From Saprospiraceae bacterium (GTDB taxonomy: Bacteria; Bacteroidota; Bacteroidia; Chitinophagales; Saprospiraceae): a stretch of 64,000 bases of DNA. The stretch is from NCBI GenBank assembly GCA_016715985.1, contig JADJXD010000001.1:2294001-2358000 (forward strand), given 5' to 3'. This document shows, piece after piece, positions 28,630 to 37,361 of the stretch; position 1 is the first letter of the stretch; each line of letters starts with the position of its first letter. Below the pieces are notes generated by a model. It saw only the letters and a program-made list of their open reading frames with translations. It had not been told where the DNA came from and ran no database searches. Position numbers and translations under genes: made by a program.

Positions 28630-28879
28630 TCAATTATCATTAATGACAACCAACTCATTGGGTTTAGCAAGATTCGGATCTTTGGTATTTATCTTTATTA
28701 AAAAGGAAAAATCAGGTTTTGTGCAGTTCCTGAAATGAACTATGGTACCTGTCAGCCATATGATATCAGCAATTATTTCAATCATCATTGGTAAATTTTT
28801 CTGTTACGGAATAAGATGAATTTACGTTCTGACACATCAGATAATGCAAGATATGTAATAAATTTATAATAAGAGTCAA
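28630..28879 (-). pseudogene. Remnant of a small exported protein, frameshifted
   Basis: Two short minus-strand frames fit together. From TTG at 28879 a signal-like sequence (LIINLLHILHYLMCQN) leads to SSYSVTEKFTNDD and a stop. Dropping one base near 28780 continues EIIADIIWLTGTIVHFRNCT, KPDFSFLIK and a stop at 28630, giving about 83 residues. The second part has the look of a small Bacteroidota envelope protein (GTI.hF.nC), but I cannot name it. It is immediately downstream of the ABM-domain gene. It may be decayed, C-terminally truncated, or not a gene at all. Confidence 0.35.
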
Positions 28880-28895
28880 AAGTATAATTATTTTT

Positions 28896-29210
28896 TTAAT
28901 GTTTTTTTGAAGGAGTATGATTTGAAATGATTTCCTCCAACGACCAGGCTTCCGCTTTTTCAAAAAAAAGTGATTTGGTTTGCTTCCATGTGGAAATGAA
29001 AAAATCCGTATTTCTGTAATTATTCAGATCAGAAATACTGTCCCATTTGCTGATGGTAAACATGGTTGATTCGTCCTGGTTATCTTTCCACAATTCTACT
29101 TCGTGACATCCTTCCATTTCCAAAATGACCGGTTTGGATTTTTCAAATATTTCAATAAAATCCTGAATCTTATCCTCCCTGAATTTCATTTTCACAATTC
29201 TTCTGATCAT
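28896..29210 (-). CDS. Antibiotic biosynthesis monooxygenase (ABM) domain protein
   Basis: This is a 104-residue dimeric alpha+beta barrel (ABM/YgiN-like) protein. It has VKMKFREDKIQDFIEIFEKS, then GCHEVELWKD, TMFTISKWDSISDLNNYRNT and a final helical tail. ABM proteins include cofactor-free monooxygenases acting on quinone-like aromatics and haem-degrading enzymes, but most small solitary ones have no known substrate. It lies 9 bp downstream of the SAM hydrolase-like gene in the same direction, so the two are likely one transcript. Confidence 0.8.
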   Translation of the reverse strand: MIRRIVKMKFREDKIQDFIEIFEKSKPVILEMEGCHEVELWKDNQDESTMFTISKWDSISDLNNYRNTDFFISTWKQTKSLFFEKAEAWSLEEIISNHTPSKKH

Positions 29211-29219
29211 AGACTGGAA

Positions 29220-29990
29220 TTAATAAAAGTTTATTTGGATCGTTTCGTTGATATTCAGATTGAGAATACTACTTGCTTTTTCTTTATTCATCGCTATTTC
29301 AAGAAAACCTGCTGTGTTGAAAAATGCTAATACTTCGCCGATCTGTACATCCCCATAATCTTTGCTTAAAAAAGTAATCGGATCATTTTGTTTGTAGTAC
29401 AATGAAAAATTTCTTCCATCTCTGATTTTTTCAAATTGATCCTTTTTCAGGTTAATAATTACATTTTCATAATGGTCTATCTGAATAATCGTAGCTCTGA
29501 TCTGATTGGAGGTTACTACCGGTTGAATATTGATTCTTCGGTGTAATAGAGTTACCTGCGGGCCGATTTCATGGATAGGTAATCCGTGACCTAGATAAGC
29601 AGCCGCATGCGCAAAAATGGAAGATGTTGTGGAAAAAAGTTCGGGGTTTTCAGGTACAACAAATACTTCATCTTCCACTAAATCATCAAAAATTAGTGTA
29701 AAAACACCATTATTGGGTCCGATAAAAAAGTGATTCTGTCTGGTAAAACAGATTATTTCCGCTTTTCGTTTATAATGAATATTTACTCCGATTATGTGAA
29801 TCGAATTCTCCGGGAAAGACGGCAGACAATTATTAAGTAAAAATGCCGCCTGAACGATTTCAAAAGGATTAACGTCATGACTGATATCAATGATCATAAA
29901 ATCATTCTTTTTGGACATAACAGATGCCTTTAGCTCTGCTACGTAATAATCTTTAAGACCAAAATCAGTAGTTAAGGAAACTATTTGCAT
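29220..29990 (-). CDS. SAM hydroxide adenosyltransferase (DUF62, chlorinase/fluorinase superfamily)
   Basis: This 256-residue enzyme belongs to the SAM-dependent halogenase superfamily, but the solitary bacterial members hydrolyse S-adenosylmethionine to adenosine and methionine rather than halogenating. It begins VSLTTDFGLKDYYVAELKAS, then IDISHDVNPFEIVQAAFLL, IGPNNGVFTLIFDD and, in the C-terminal barrel, IQIDHYENVIINL. The Asp and Arg/His features of the hydrolase group (DISHDV and INIHY region) are visible. The start ATG is well placed, with a divergent phoH upstream. Confidence 0.88.
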   Translation of the reverse strand: MQIVSLTTDFGLKDYYVAELKASVMSKKNDFMIIDISHDVNPFEIVQAAFLLNNCLPSFPENSIHIIGVNIHYKRKAEIICFTRQNHFFIGPNNGVFTLIFDDLVEDEVFVVPENPELFSTTSSIFAHAAAYLGHGLPIHEIGPQVTLLHRRINIQPVVTSNQIRATIIQIDHYENVIINLKKDQFEKIRDGRNFSLYYKQNDPITFLSKDYGDVQIGEVLAFFNTAGFLEIAMNKEKASSILNLNINETIQINFY

Positions 29991-30127
29991 TAAGCTGATG
30001 TTTTTTTTATTAAAGTTGGAGAATTATTTCTCTGATATATAATTAATGCTAATATTTGTGTGCAAAGAAACAGAAATATTGGTTAATAATAAATTTTTAT
30101 TTTACACAATCCAAATTAGTCAAAGTA

Positions 30128-31165
30128 TTGAGTGATGTAATATTGACCTTCGAAGGCATTGATCCCCTTGAATTATATGGTGAGAACAATGCAAAGCTAA
30201 ATCTCCTGAAAAAGGCATTTCCTGATGTTCAGATTACTTCCAGAGGCAATCAGGTGAAGTTAAAAGGTGAAAAAAAGGGCACTCAGGATGTTAAAAGCAA
30301 ACTGGAGCTCATGGTAAAAATGCTCAAAGATAAACATGACCTTTCTACACAGGCTGTTGAAGATCTGCTAATCAGTGATCATGCTGCGGACAATAAAATC
30401 AGTCAGCACTCAGCAGGGGGCGTCATTGTTTATGGAAAGAATGGCAATCCCATTAAAGCTAAAACCCAAAATCAAAAAATGCTGGTAGAATCCAGTGAGG
30501 AAAATGATATTGTGTTTGCAATTGGCCCTGCGGGGACGGGGAAGACTTATATTGCTGTTGCATTGGCTGTGAAAGCATTAAAAAGTAAGGTTGTTAAAAA
30601 AATAATTCTCACACGACCAGCCGTTGAAGCGGGTGAACATTTAGGTTTTCTTCCGGGTGATATGAAAGACAAGGTGGATCCGTATCTGAGACCTTTGTAT
30701 GATGCATTGGATGATCTGTTGCCCGCAGAAAAACTGAATTTTTTTATTACCAATCGTGTCATTGAAGTAGCGCCGTTGGCTTTTATGAGAGGTCGTACTT
30801 TAGATCATTCATTTATTATACTGGACGAAGCTCAAAACTGCACAACCACTCAGATTAAAATGTTTCTGACCAGACTCGGACCATCTGCCCAATGTATTAT
30901 CACAGGAGACTTGTCTCAGATAGATTTGCCCGGACATCAGCAATCCGGATTACGCAAAGCACTCAATATTCTGAAACCTGTTGATGGTATAGGTCAGGTT
31001 TACCTAAGCTCTGAAGATGTAGTGCGACACCGATTGGTCAAAGAGATCATTCGCTCTTATGACCTGGCTGAAGAAGAAGAAAAGGCTGAGAGACTAATGG
31101 CGAGAGAAATGAAAGAAAGAGCAGCAGAAGAATTATCAAAAAAAACAAATGATATTCAGTCATGA
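30128..31165 (+). CDS. phoH: PhoH family ATPase
   Basis: This is a P-loop ATPase of the PhoH family, often linked to phosphate stress and RNA metabolism. An N-terminal KH-like region (LTFEGIDPLELYGENNAKLN) leads to Walker A AIGPAGTGKTYIAVALAVKA, the family motif LTRPAVEAGEHLGFLPGDM, Walker B FIILDEAQNCTTTQIKMFLT and the sensor ITGDLSQIDLPGHQQSGL. The frame is open further upstream, to 30056, but no ATG occurs in it. TTG at 30128 gives the usual N-terminus (LSDVILTFEGID), so it is preferred over TTG at 30056. It overlaps the osmC-like gene by 4 bp. Confidence 0.93.
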   Translation: MSDVILTFEGIDPLELYGENNAKLNLLKKAFPDVQITSRGNQVKLKGEKKGTQDVKSKLELMVKMLKDKHDLSTQAVEDLLISDHAADNKISQHSAGGVIVYGKNGNPIKAKTQNQKMLVESSEENDIVFAIGPAGTGKTYIAVALAVKALKSKVVKKIILTRPAVEAGEHLGFLPGDMKDKVDPYLRPLYDALDDLLPAEKLNFFITNRVIEVAPLAFMRGRTLDHSFIILDEAQNCTTTQIKMFLTRLGPSAQCIITGDLSQIDLPGHQQSGLRKALNILKPVDGIGQVYLSSEDVVRHRLVKEIIRSYDLAEEEEKAERLMAREMKERAAEELSKKTNDIQS

Positions 31166-31569
31166 CTTCAAAAGTGATCTATAACGGAGAACTCCGAACC
31201 GAATGTGTTCATCTCAAATCCGGACAGACCATTATGACGGATGCCCCCTTGGATAATAATGGAAAAGGAGAGGCTTTCTCTCCAACCGACCTTACTGCTA
31301 CATCCTTAGGTACCTGTATGGTTACGTTAATGGGTATTGCAGCCCGTAACCATGATATAGACATTGACGGTACACAACTGGAAGTGACCAAACATATGGC
31401 GGCTGATCCCAGAAGAATTTCTGCTATCGATGTCAGAATTCTGATGCCTGACAGAATTTATGATAAAAAAGAACAAAAACTACTCGAAACAGCGGCAAGA
31501 ACCTGCCCGGTAGCTTACAGCCTTCATCCGGATATCGAGCAAAATCTGGACTTTGTATGGAAGAAGTAA
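31162..31569 (+). CDS. OsmC-like family protein
   Basis: This 135-residue OsmC/Ohr-fold protein detoxifies organic or lipid hydroperoxides through two cysteines. The first Cys is in LGTCMVTLMGIAAR (near residue 52) and the second in AARTCPVAYSLHPDIE near the C-terminus, so the redox pair is intact. It also has MTDAPLDNNGKGEAFSPTDL at the start. It overlaps phoH by 4 bp (ATGA). The pairing of PhoH with OsmC is not an established functional unit but suggests shared stress expression. Confidence 0.88.
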   Translation: MTSKVIYNGELRTECVHLKSGQTIMTDAPLDNNGKGEAFSPTDLTATSLGTCMVTLMGIAARNHDIDIDGTQLEVTKHMAADPRRISAIDVRILMPDRIYDKKEQKLLETAARTCPVAYSLHPDIEQNLDFVWKK

Positions 31570-31780
31570 AGTGATGAATAATGTTGAAGGATCTGCAAGT
31601 CTTACATTAAACACAGTAGTTACTTCAAGTAAGTTGTATCCTGATTAACTCAGGATTTCAAAAGTTACTTTCTCAATGATTTAAAATATGTAATTTTCTC
31701 ATTCCAATTACTATATACAATAATAATTGTTGATATTTTTGCAATACTTAGAAATTTGATAAAAAATATCTAAAATCAAT

Positions 31781-32536
31781 ATGATTAAAACAATCATTAT
31801 AGAGGACGAAATTGCATCACAAGAATTATTGAGTAACATTATTACTGACTATTGCCCCGATCTTCGATTGAAAGGTGTTGCTTCAGGAATTGAAGACGGT
31901 ATAGAACTTATTAAAGCGAATAATCCTGATCTTGTCTTTTTAGATATACAAATTGGGAATGATACAGGATTTGATTTATTGGACCTAATTGACGAAATAG
32001 ATTTTAAAGTAATTATCACAACTGCACATGAAGAATATGCATTAAAAGCTTTTAAATACGAAGCGATTGACTACATTTTGAAGCCATACACACCAAAAGA
32101 TGTTGTCAAATCGGTGCAAAGAATCCGGGAATTACTGAGTGAAAATTCAGCTTTCCAACAATTGGAAAAAGTAATAAAAAATAGTTTGCTGCATAAAGAA
32201 ACTGATAAAATTACTATTCCAACCGTGGATGGATTAACAGTTTATAAGCTGGAAAATATCACAAGGATTGAGGGTAACGGTGCATATTGCAAACTATTTT
32301 CTACCGACTCAAAAGCATTACTGATCAGTAAAAGTCTGAGACAATTAGAAGCAATGCTACCCGAAAATCAGTTTTATAGAATTCATGACAGTCATATAAT
32401 CAATCTTCTTCATGTAAGGGAGTTTAGGAAGGAAGATGGAGGTATAATTATATTAGAAAATGATGAGCAGGTACCGGTGTCAAGAAGGAAAAAGCAGGAA
32501 TTTCTGGAAAGAATGATGGAATTTGGTAGAAAATGA
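31781..32536 (+). CDS. LytTR-family response regulator
   Basis: This 251-residue regulator has an N-terminal receiver domain (about 3-117) with acidic pocket IIEDE, phospho-acceptor D55 in LVFLDIQIG, T/S in TTAHEEYALKAF and K in YILKPYTP. About residues 140-250 form a LytTR DNA-binding domain (IPTVDGLTVYKLENITRIEG then YRIHDSHIINLLHVREF). It overlaps the downstream histidine kinase gene by 4 bp, which makes the pair a cognate two-component system. Palindromic sequences upstream (TTACTTCAAGTAA at about 31619 and TCCTGA-TTAAC-TCAGGA) could be target or operator sites. Confidence 0.93.
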   Translation: MIKTIIIEDEIASQELLSNIITDYCPDLRLKGVASGIEDGIELIKANNPDLVFLDIQIGNDTGFDLLDLIDEIDFKVIITTAHEEYALKAFKYEAIDYILKPYTPKDVVKSVQRIRELLSENSAFQQLEKVIKNSLLHKETDKITIPTVDGLTVYKLENITRIEGNGAYCKLFSTDSKALLISKSLRQLEAMLPENQFYRIHDSHIINLLHVREFRKEDGGIIILENDEQVPVSRRKKQEFLERMMEFGRK

Positions 32537-35463
32537 AAAAATTTTCTTTTCTCTTAATCTTAATATTTAACATGTTTGTCCATAAAGTAGGAAGTCAACC
32601 GACAGACTATGAAATGGTAAATTTTTCAGTTAATGATGGACTCCCAAGCAATGAGTGCCACGATATTGTTCAGGATTCGTTAGGATATATCTGGGTTGCT
32701 ACCGACAGAGGTTTGTCACGTTTTGATGGATATGGTTTTAAAAATTATGGAAAAAAAGAAGGCTTAGGTGATTTATCTTGTCTAAAACTTTTTTTGGATA
32801 GACATGATAATATCTGGATAAGTACTTTAAGTAAAAAAATTTACAAATACCTTTCAAAATCAGACACAATCATACCCTTTGAATACAATTATTTATTGGA
32901 ACCATATTATTCGAAGTCCTTATTCAACTATATGTTCTATCTGGATGAATGCGATGATGTTTACTTTGGAATTGATTATACAGGGATAATAAAAATAACT
33001 TCTGATGGTCAAATTATTTTACCTGATTCAGAATATATGGAACCAAACCAGTTTTATTCTTATGAAGTTGAAGACAAAGTTTTTCTAGGCATATCCACAG
33101 ATGAACTTAAAAAACCAAAAGAAATAATTAAAGCTGATTTGAAATATCCATTTTCTTCTATCAATCATCAAGGTAATCGAGTTACAATAAAGCGCAATCC
33201 GAATCAAAGAGTGTTTGGAACTGCACGGGCATTTAAGTATTCTAAATTAGAATATATTTATTGTATAGAAGGGCACCATTACTTTTTTAAAGGTCATTAT
33301 TTACAAAAGATAAACATTGGGAATGAAATTAATGATATTCTGATTCTTGAAAACGGAAATATACTTACTGCCCAAATATTTAGGAATGGAGTCCGGATGT
33401 ATAAAAATAGCAATGACTTTAAAAATGATAATAACATTAATTTTATAGATAATATTTCTGCTTCAAGATTTTTAGAAGATAAGCAAAAAAACATTTATGT
33501 CACTACTATTGAAGATGGATTTTTTTACCTCAAGAGTAAAATAATAAAGCCTGTAGATTTGGGTAATTATTCGCAAAAAGTGATTTCAAAATTAGAAAAA
33601 AGAGAAGAAGAAAACTTACTTATTCTTCTTGATAATAATATGGTGATAGAAAATAATTTAAAAAAAAATACAATAAATCAAATATATAAATCACCTGGTA
33701 ATATTTTAGATATAAAATATGACAGTAAGTCATCTGAAATCCATATTGCCGGTCAAACTAGCTGGATAATTTCAGAAAAAAATATAATAGTCCCGGTTGG
33801 TAAATGTGGAAATAAAAATAACAATGTAATACCTATACGACATTTGGTTCCTCTTAAAAAGTACACTCTTTCATTGGGTTTTGAAAAATTTGGAATTTAT
33901 TCTGATTTGAAGGCACTTCCTGAATTTTGTTCCGATGGCGTATTACCTAATAAAAGATTTATTTCTGGATCTGACTTTAAAAATGATACTTATCTATTAG
34001 GTGCATTGGACGGACTGTTTATCCTTAAAGGAGACAGTCTTATCAAAACGGACTCCATTCATCCAGTCTTCAGATCCCGAATCAACGATATAAAAATTCT
34101 CAATGGAAACTACCTTCTGGGTACTCTCGGCAATGGACTTGGGATTTGGGACGGAGAGAAAAATATAACCGTACTCCAAAAATCAGATGGCATTCTTACT
34201 GACAATATAGAAAGGATATATGTAAATAATAAATCTGATATTTATCTATGTAGTAAAAGCGGACTCTCAAAAATTTCTATTCAATCAGACAATTCTTACC
34301 TAATTAAAAATTTTACCCGTCATCATGGTCTATCCTCAAATATAGTCAATGACGCTATTCAAATGGGAGATAGTTTGTATATCGCCACAGCTAATGGATT
34401 ATGTGTATTGACAACTGATCCACTAAAGATATTGCCAAAAAGACCTGTTATAGAATCAATGTCAGTAAATAATCTGGATTATAAAATGTGGTCCTTTCCA
34501 AAAAATTTATCATATCATCAAAACAACATCACTTTTTATTTTAAGTCTTTAGACTTGAGTTTAAATGGAGATATTCTTTACCGAACCAAACTAAATCAAG
34601 GAGAATGGTTAGAATCGAAATCCACATCTATAAACTATGCAGCTCTTAATCCCGGGAAATATACTTTTCAGGTTCAGGCAAATAACAGAGATTTGGAGTG
34701 GAGTACTCCAATGAAACATGAATTTGAGATTAAAAAACCATGGTGGAAGACGCTATTTTTCCAAATTTTCGGTGTAATGTTTATAGGCTTATTTATTTAC
34801 ATATATTATAAAAACAGAATTTACAACTTACAAAAAGAAAACAGAATCCAAAAGGAATTAGCTTCTCTAGAACGTTCGGCACTTCAGGCACAGATGAACC
34901 CACATTTCATATTCAATTGTCTCAATTCGATTCAGAACTATATTATGAGCAATAATAAAGAACAGGCAATGGACTATTTGGGGAGATTTGCCCGATTGAT
35001 ACGGCAGTATCTAAATGCCAGCACACAAGATTTGGTAACATTAGACGACGAAGTATCTATGCTTGAAAACTATCTGCTGTTGGAACAAATGAGATTTAAT
35101 AATACATTTAACTATCGTTTTCATATTTCAAAAGACATCGATATTTTAAATGTTAAATTGCCCCCTTTATTGATTCAGCCATTTGTAGAAAACGCTGTTT
35201 TACATGGTATGAAAGACTTAAAGGATCCTGGCCTAATAACGATGGAATTTAAACAAAATGGAGAACTTCTGAATATAACCATCAAAGACAATGGAAAAGG
35301 AATCAAAAAAGAGAAGTCCAATGAATTGCAAAAATCATTGGGTATGTCCATCACTAAAAAACGATTGCAATATATCAATGAAAATGCGAAGGGAAATTAT
35401 TCAATTTCAACAAATTCAGATGAAAGCGGTACACAAATAGATATAGTTATTAATATTAAATAA
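32533..35463 (+). CDS. Propeller-type sensor histidine kinase (LytS-like kinase domain)
   Basis: This is a 976-residue membrane sensor. It has a signal peptide (about 1-21), then two-component regulator propeller repeats covering residues about 25-620 (for example DIVQDSLGYIWVATDRGLSR), a Y_Y_Y domain (about 655-740, with LNPGKYTFQVQANNRD), one transmembrane helix near 745-765, a short coiled coil, and the His_kinase domain with H791 in QAQMNPHFIFNCLNSIQNYI. A HATPase end (DNGKGI, GMSITKKRLQYIN) completes it. The sensor would read a periplasmic ligand, in Bacteroidota often a polysaccharide, but the ligand is not evident here. It is translationally coupled to the LytTR regulator. Confidence 0.93.
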   Translation: MKKFSFLLILIFNMFVHKVGSQPTDYEMVNFSVNDGLPSNECHDIVQDSLGYIWVATDRGLSRFDGYGFKNYGKKEGLGDLSCLKLFLDRHDNIWISTLSKKIYKYLSKSDTIIPFEYNYLLEPYYSKSLFNYMFYLDECDDVYFGIDYTGIIKITSDGQIILPDSEYMEPNQFYSYEVEDKVFLGISTDELKKPKEIIKADLKYPFSSINHQGNRVTIKRNPNQRVFGTARAFKYSKLEYIYCIEGHHYFFKGHYLQKINIGNEINDILILENGNILTAQIFRNGVRMYKNSNDFKNDNNINFIDNISASRFLEDKQKNIYVTTIEDGFFYLKSKIIKPVDLGNYSQKVISKLEKREEENLLILLDNNMVIENNLKKNTINQIYKSPGNILDIKYDSKSSEIHIAGQTSWIISEKNIIVPVGKCGNKNNNVIPIRHLVPLKKYTLSLGFEKFGIYSDLKALPEFCSDGVLPNKRFISGSDFKNDTYLLGALDGLFILKGDSLIKTDSIHPVFRSRINDIKILNGNYLLGTLGNGLGIWDGEKNITVLQKSDGILTDNIERIYVNNKSDIYLCSKSGLSKISIQSDNSYLIKNFTRHHGLSSNIVNDAIQMGDSLYIATANGLCVLTTDPLKILPKRPVIESMSVNNLDYKMWSFPKNLSYHQNNITFYFKSLDLSLNGDILYRTKLNQGEWLESKSTSINYAALNPGKYTFQVQANNRDLEWSTPMKHEFEIKKPWWKTLFFQIFGVMFIGLFIYIYYKNRIYNLQKENRIQKELASLERSALQAQMNPHFIFNCLNSIQNYIMSNNKEQAMDYLGRFARLIRQYLNASTQDLVTLDDEVSMLENYLLLEQMRFNNTFNYRFHISKDIDILNVKLPPLLIQPFVENAVLHGMKDLKDPGLITMEFKQNGELLNITIKDNGKGIKKEKSNELQKSLGMSITKKRLQYINENAKGNYSISTNSDESGTQIDIVINIK

Positions 35464-35758
35464 GTTTGCGTTAATTTGGAAGTACTTCTAATATTATGCT
35501 CTTTATCTTTTGCAAAAAAAGATTCAGCATTAATCCCACACATATTTCTTCAAAGCTACAATAATTCCCTGACAGACTTATTGCCGGCATTACAAATTGA
35601 TGCAATCTTCAAATCGTCTTTACCGATCTTCATATAAAAATACAACAGCCGCCTACTCTGAATATACGACCACATATTAACTCTATCAAACCGCATTTAA
35701 ATCAGTCTATCACTTAGAAATTTTTGGAACGTAACTTTACACTTCAAATATTGATAGT

Positions 35759-36037
35759 TTGAATGCAATACTCTGGGATGGTCATAAACAACTTCACGGA
35801 TTTTTAGAATTCGGTGAAAAAGTTCTGGAATTCAGGCTTAAGGATTTCTCTGATACCAGTCTGAGTTTGGCAATTGCATATTCAAACATTGCAAGTATAA
35901 ATGAACATAAAATTTTTGGAATATCCTTTGAAGGTGTGGAGATTTTGTCTAAGGATGGAAGACGAAATGTATTTGTTGTACAGGATTTAATACTTGTGAA
36001 AAAGGATTTAAATCAGAGATTAAATCTTTATAAATAA
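35759..36037 (+). CDS. Small hypothetical protein, possibly PH/GRAM-like
   Basis: This is a 92-residue frame starting at TTG 35759; no in-frame ATG exists. It reads LNAILWDGHKQLHGFLEFGE, then VLEFRLKDFSDTSLSLAI, SIFEH-like INEHKIFGISFEGVEILSKDGR and a final VFVVQDLILVKKDL. Alternating strands ending in a helix resemble a PH/GRAM-type module, but I do not recognise the family. It stands alone between the sensor kinase and tdk. Confidence that it is a real gene is moderate. Confidence 0.4.
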   Translation: MNAILWDGHKQLHGFLEFGEKVLEFRLKDFSDTSLSLAIAYSNIASINEHKIFGISFEGVEILSKDGRRNVFVVQDLILVKKDLNQRLNLYK

Positions 36038-36460
36038 GCATAAACTTTTAATTAGTTTAATAATTCTAAGAATCAAAAATTATAGATATAATAATTTGTG
36101 TTGTTTTCAATGGAATTTTATCTTTTAATATTTACTAAAAAATACAATAAAAAGTTCCTTCTTTTTCCGGCAAACCATCGCCCTCTGATTAAAAAAGTTA
36201 CTATAAAAACGAAATAAGTTGTTAAATCAAAAGCTTGTTTGAGAAATTGATGTGAAAATCGGACTGCAAAATTTCATTTTTATAAATTGTGAAATTTTGC
36301 AATCTCTTTTTCTTTGTCAATGTAGGGATCTGTTGTATTGACAGTTCAAATCACTTCGCAAAGAGTAAAAATGATTCATTACCTTATTTTCTATCAACTT
36401 CAAAAATAATTACAGCCTTTTCAAAATAATTTAAGTTTCTTTGCAGCTTAATTATTTAAT
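36038..36460. other. 423-bp intergenic region upstream of tdk
   Basis: AT-rich, with no gene recognised. It contains a 12-bp perfect inverted repeat at 36265-36301 and no other structure. Confidence 0.5.
36265..36301. promoter_or_regulatory. 12-bp perfect inverted repeat upstream of tdk
   Basis: TGCAAAATTTCA and TGAAATTTTGCA are separated by 13 nt. It lies 160 bp before the tdk start and may be a terminator stem (followed by a loose T-rich stretch) or an operator. Confidence 0.45.
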
Positions 36461-37051
36461 ATGTTTTTAGAACCCAGTTTCAGAGGTCAACGGAGCGGAT
36501 GGATAGAAGTGATCTGTGGTTCTATGTTTTCAGGAAAAACAGAAGAACTGATCAGGAGGCTCAAAAGAGCAAAAATTGCCAATCAACGGGTGCAAATATT
36601 CAAACCGAGCAAAGATACCCGATATGATATTACCAATGTAGTTTCACATGACGAACGCAGCATTGACTCCATTCCAGTGGGTAGTAGTGTACAGATTTTT
36701 GATCATGTTCAGGATATAAATGTGATCGGGATAGATGAGGCCCAATTTTTTGACGATAAGTTGCCTGAAGTTTGTCAGAAACTGGCTATCAAAGGATTAA
36801 GGGTCATCATTGCAGGTCTGGATATGGATTTTAAAGGACGTCCTTTTGGCCCGATCCCCCACCTGCTTGCAGTTGCAGAATATATTACTAAGGTCCACGC
36901 TATCTGTCCGCATTGCGGAAATCTTGCAACACACTCTTACAGACTTAGCAGCGAACAGGATACTGTCGTTTTGGGTGAAAAAGATAAATACGAGCCACGA
37001 TGCAGGGTTTGCTATGAAATGGGCAATATTCTCGATCTCCGACTTTCTTAA
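36461..37051 (+). CDS. tdk: Thymidine kinase
   Basis: This 196-residue type II thymidine kinase phosphorylates thymidine in the salvage pathway. It has P-loop GSMFSGKT at residues 20-27, the Walker B/lasso segment VIGIDEAQFFDD, then GLDMDFKGRPFGPIPHLLA, and the zinc site CPHCG (near 145) with CRVC near the end. Length and motifs are normal. It is followed by the low-complexity repeat zone that precedes rnr. Confidence 0.96.
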   Translation: MFLEPSFRGQRSGWIEVICGSMFSGKTEELIRRLKRAKIANQRVQIFKPSKDTRYDITNVVSHDERSIDSIPVGSSVQIFDHVQDINVIGIDEAQFFDDKLPEVCQKLAIKGLRVIIAGLDMDFKGRPFGPIPHLLAVAEYITKVHAICPHCGNLATHSYRLSSEQDTVVLGEKDKYEPRCRVCYEMGNILDLRLS

Positions 37052-37111
37052 TTTTGCGGAACTGCGGATTTGTTGGAACTGCGGATTTGCTAATTGCAGG
37101 ATTGCTAATTG

Positions 37112-37262
37112 CGGGATGGTCGCCCTTTAGGGATGGGGTAGCGGAGAGCAAGAATTGATTTATTTGTGGAGTTGTTGAATTGCTAAACGCCTGATCTTAG
37201 GAATGAGCTTTTTTTGATGTTCCTTTTGTGCTTCCCAGCCAAAAGGATTATTAAAAAAAATT
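37112..37262 (+). repeat. Composite direct repeat flanking rnr, copy 1
   Basis: Block GGTCGCCCTTTAG-GGAT-GGGGTAGCGGAGAG, then AACGCCTGATCTTAGGAATG and hairpin copy 3. The same order recurs at 39717-39915, on the other side of rnr and in the same orientation. Confidence 0.72.
37209..37259 (+). repeat. Dispersed hairpin element, copy 3
   Basis: Outer stem TTTTTTTGAT/ATTAAAAAAA (one G-T pair), inner stem CCTTTTG/CAAAAGG, apical TGCTTCCCAGC. The loop is shared with copies 1 and 2 but the stem sequences are different. Confidence 0.75.
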
Positions 37263-37361
37263 GCGGAACTGCGGAATTGTTGGAATTGCGGAATTGCGGA
37301 ATTGGTAAGTTGCGGATCTTTCAAGAAAAGCCACCACATCACCGATCACTCCATGTCGCAA

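Larger units (their letters stand above)
37052..37361. other. 310-bp non-coding repeat zone between tdk and rnr
   Basis: Degenerate runs of TGCGGA/AATTGCGG units flank the GGTCGCCCTTTAG block (37112-37152) and hairpin copy 3. The short open frames are composed of these repeats. Confidence 0.65.

Noticed and set aside
35464..35758. Region between the sensor kinase and the small TTG-start gene as a structured RNA
   Set aside because: No long stems or conserved RNA motif could be found by eye.
36810..37130. Second frame overlapping tdk and the repeats
   Set aside because: It shadows tdk in another frame and continues into low-complexity repeats.
37060..37345. TGCGGAATTGCGGA runs as a CRISPR array
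   Set aside because: The units are short and irregular with no constant spacer length, and no cas gene is in the window; they are low-complexity tandem repeats.
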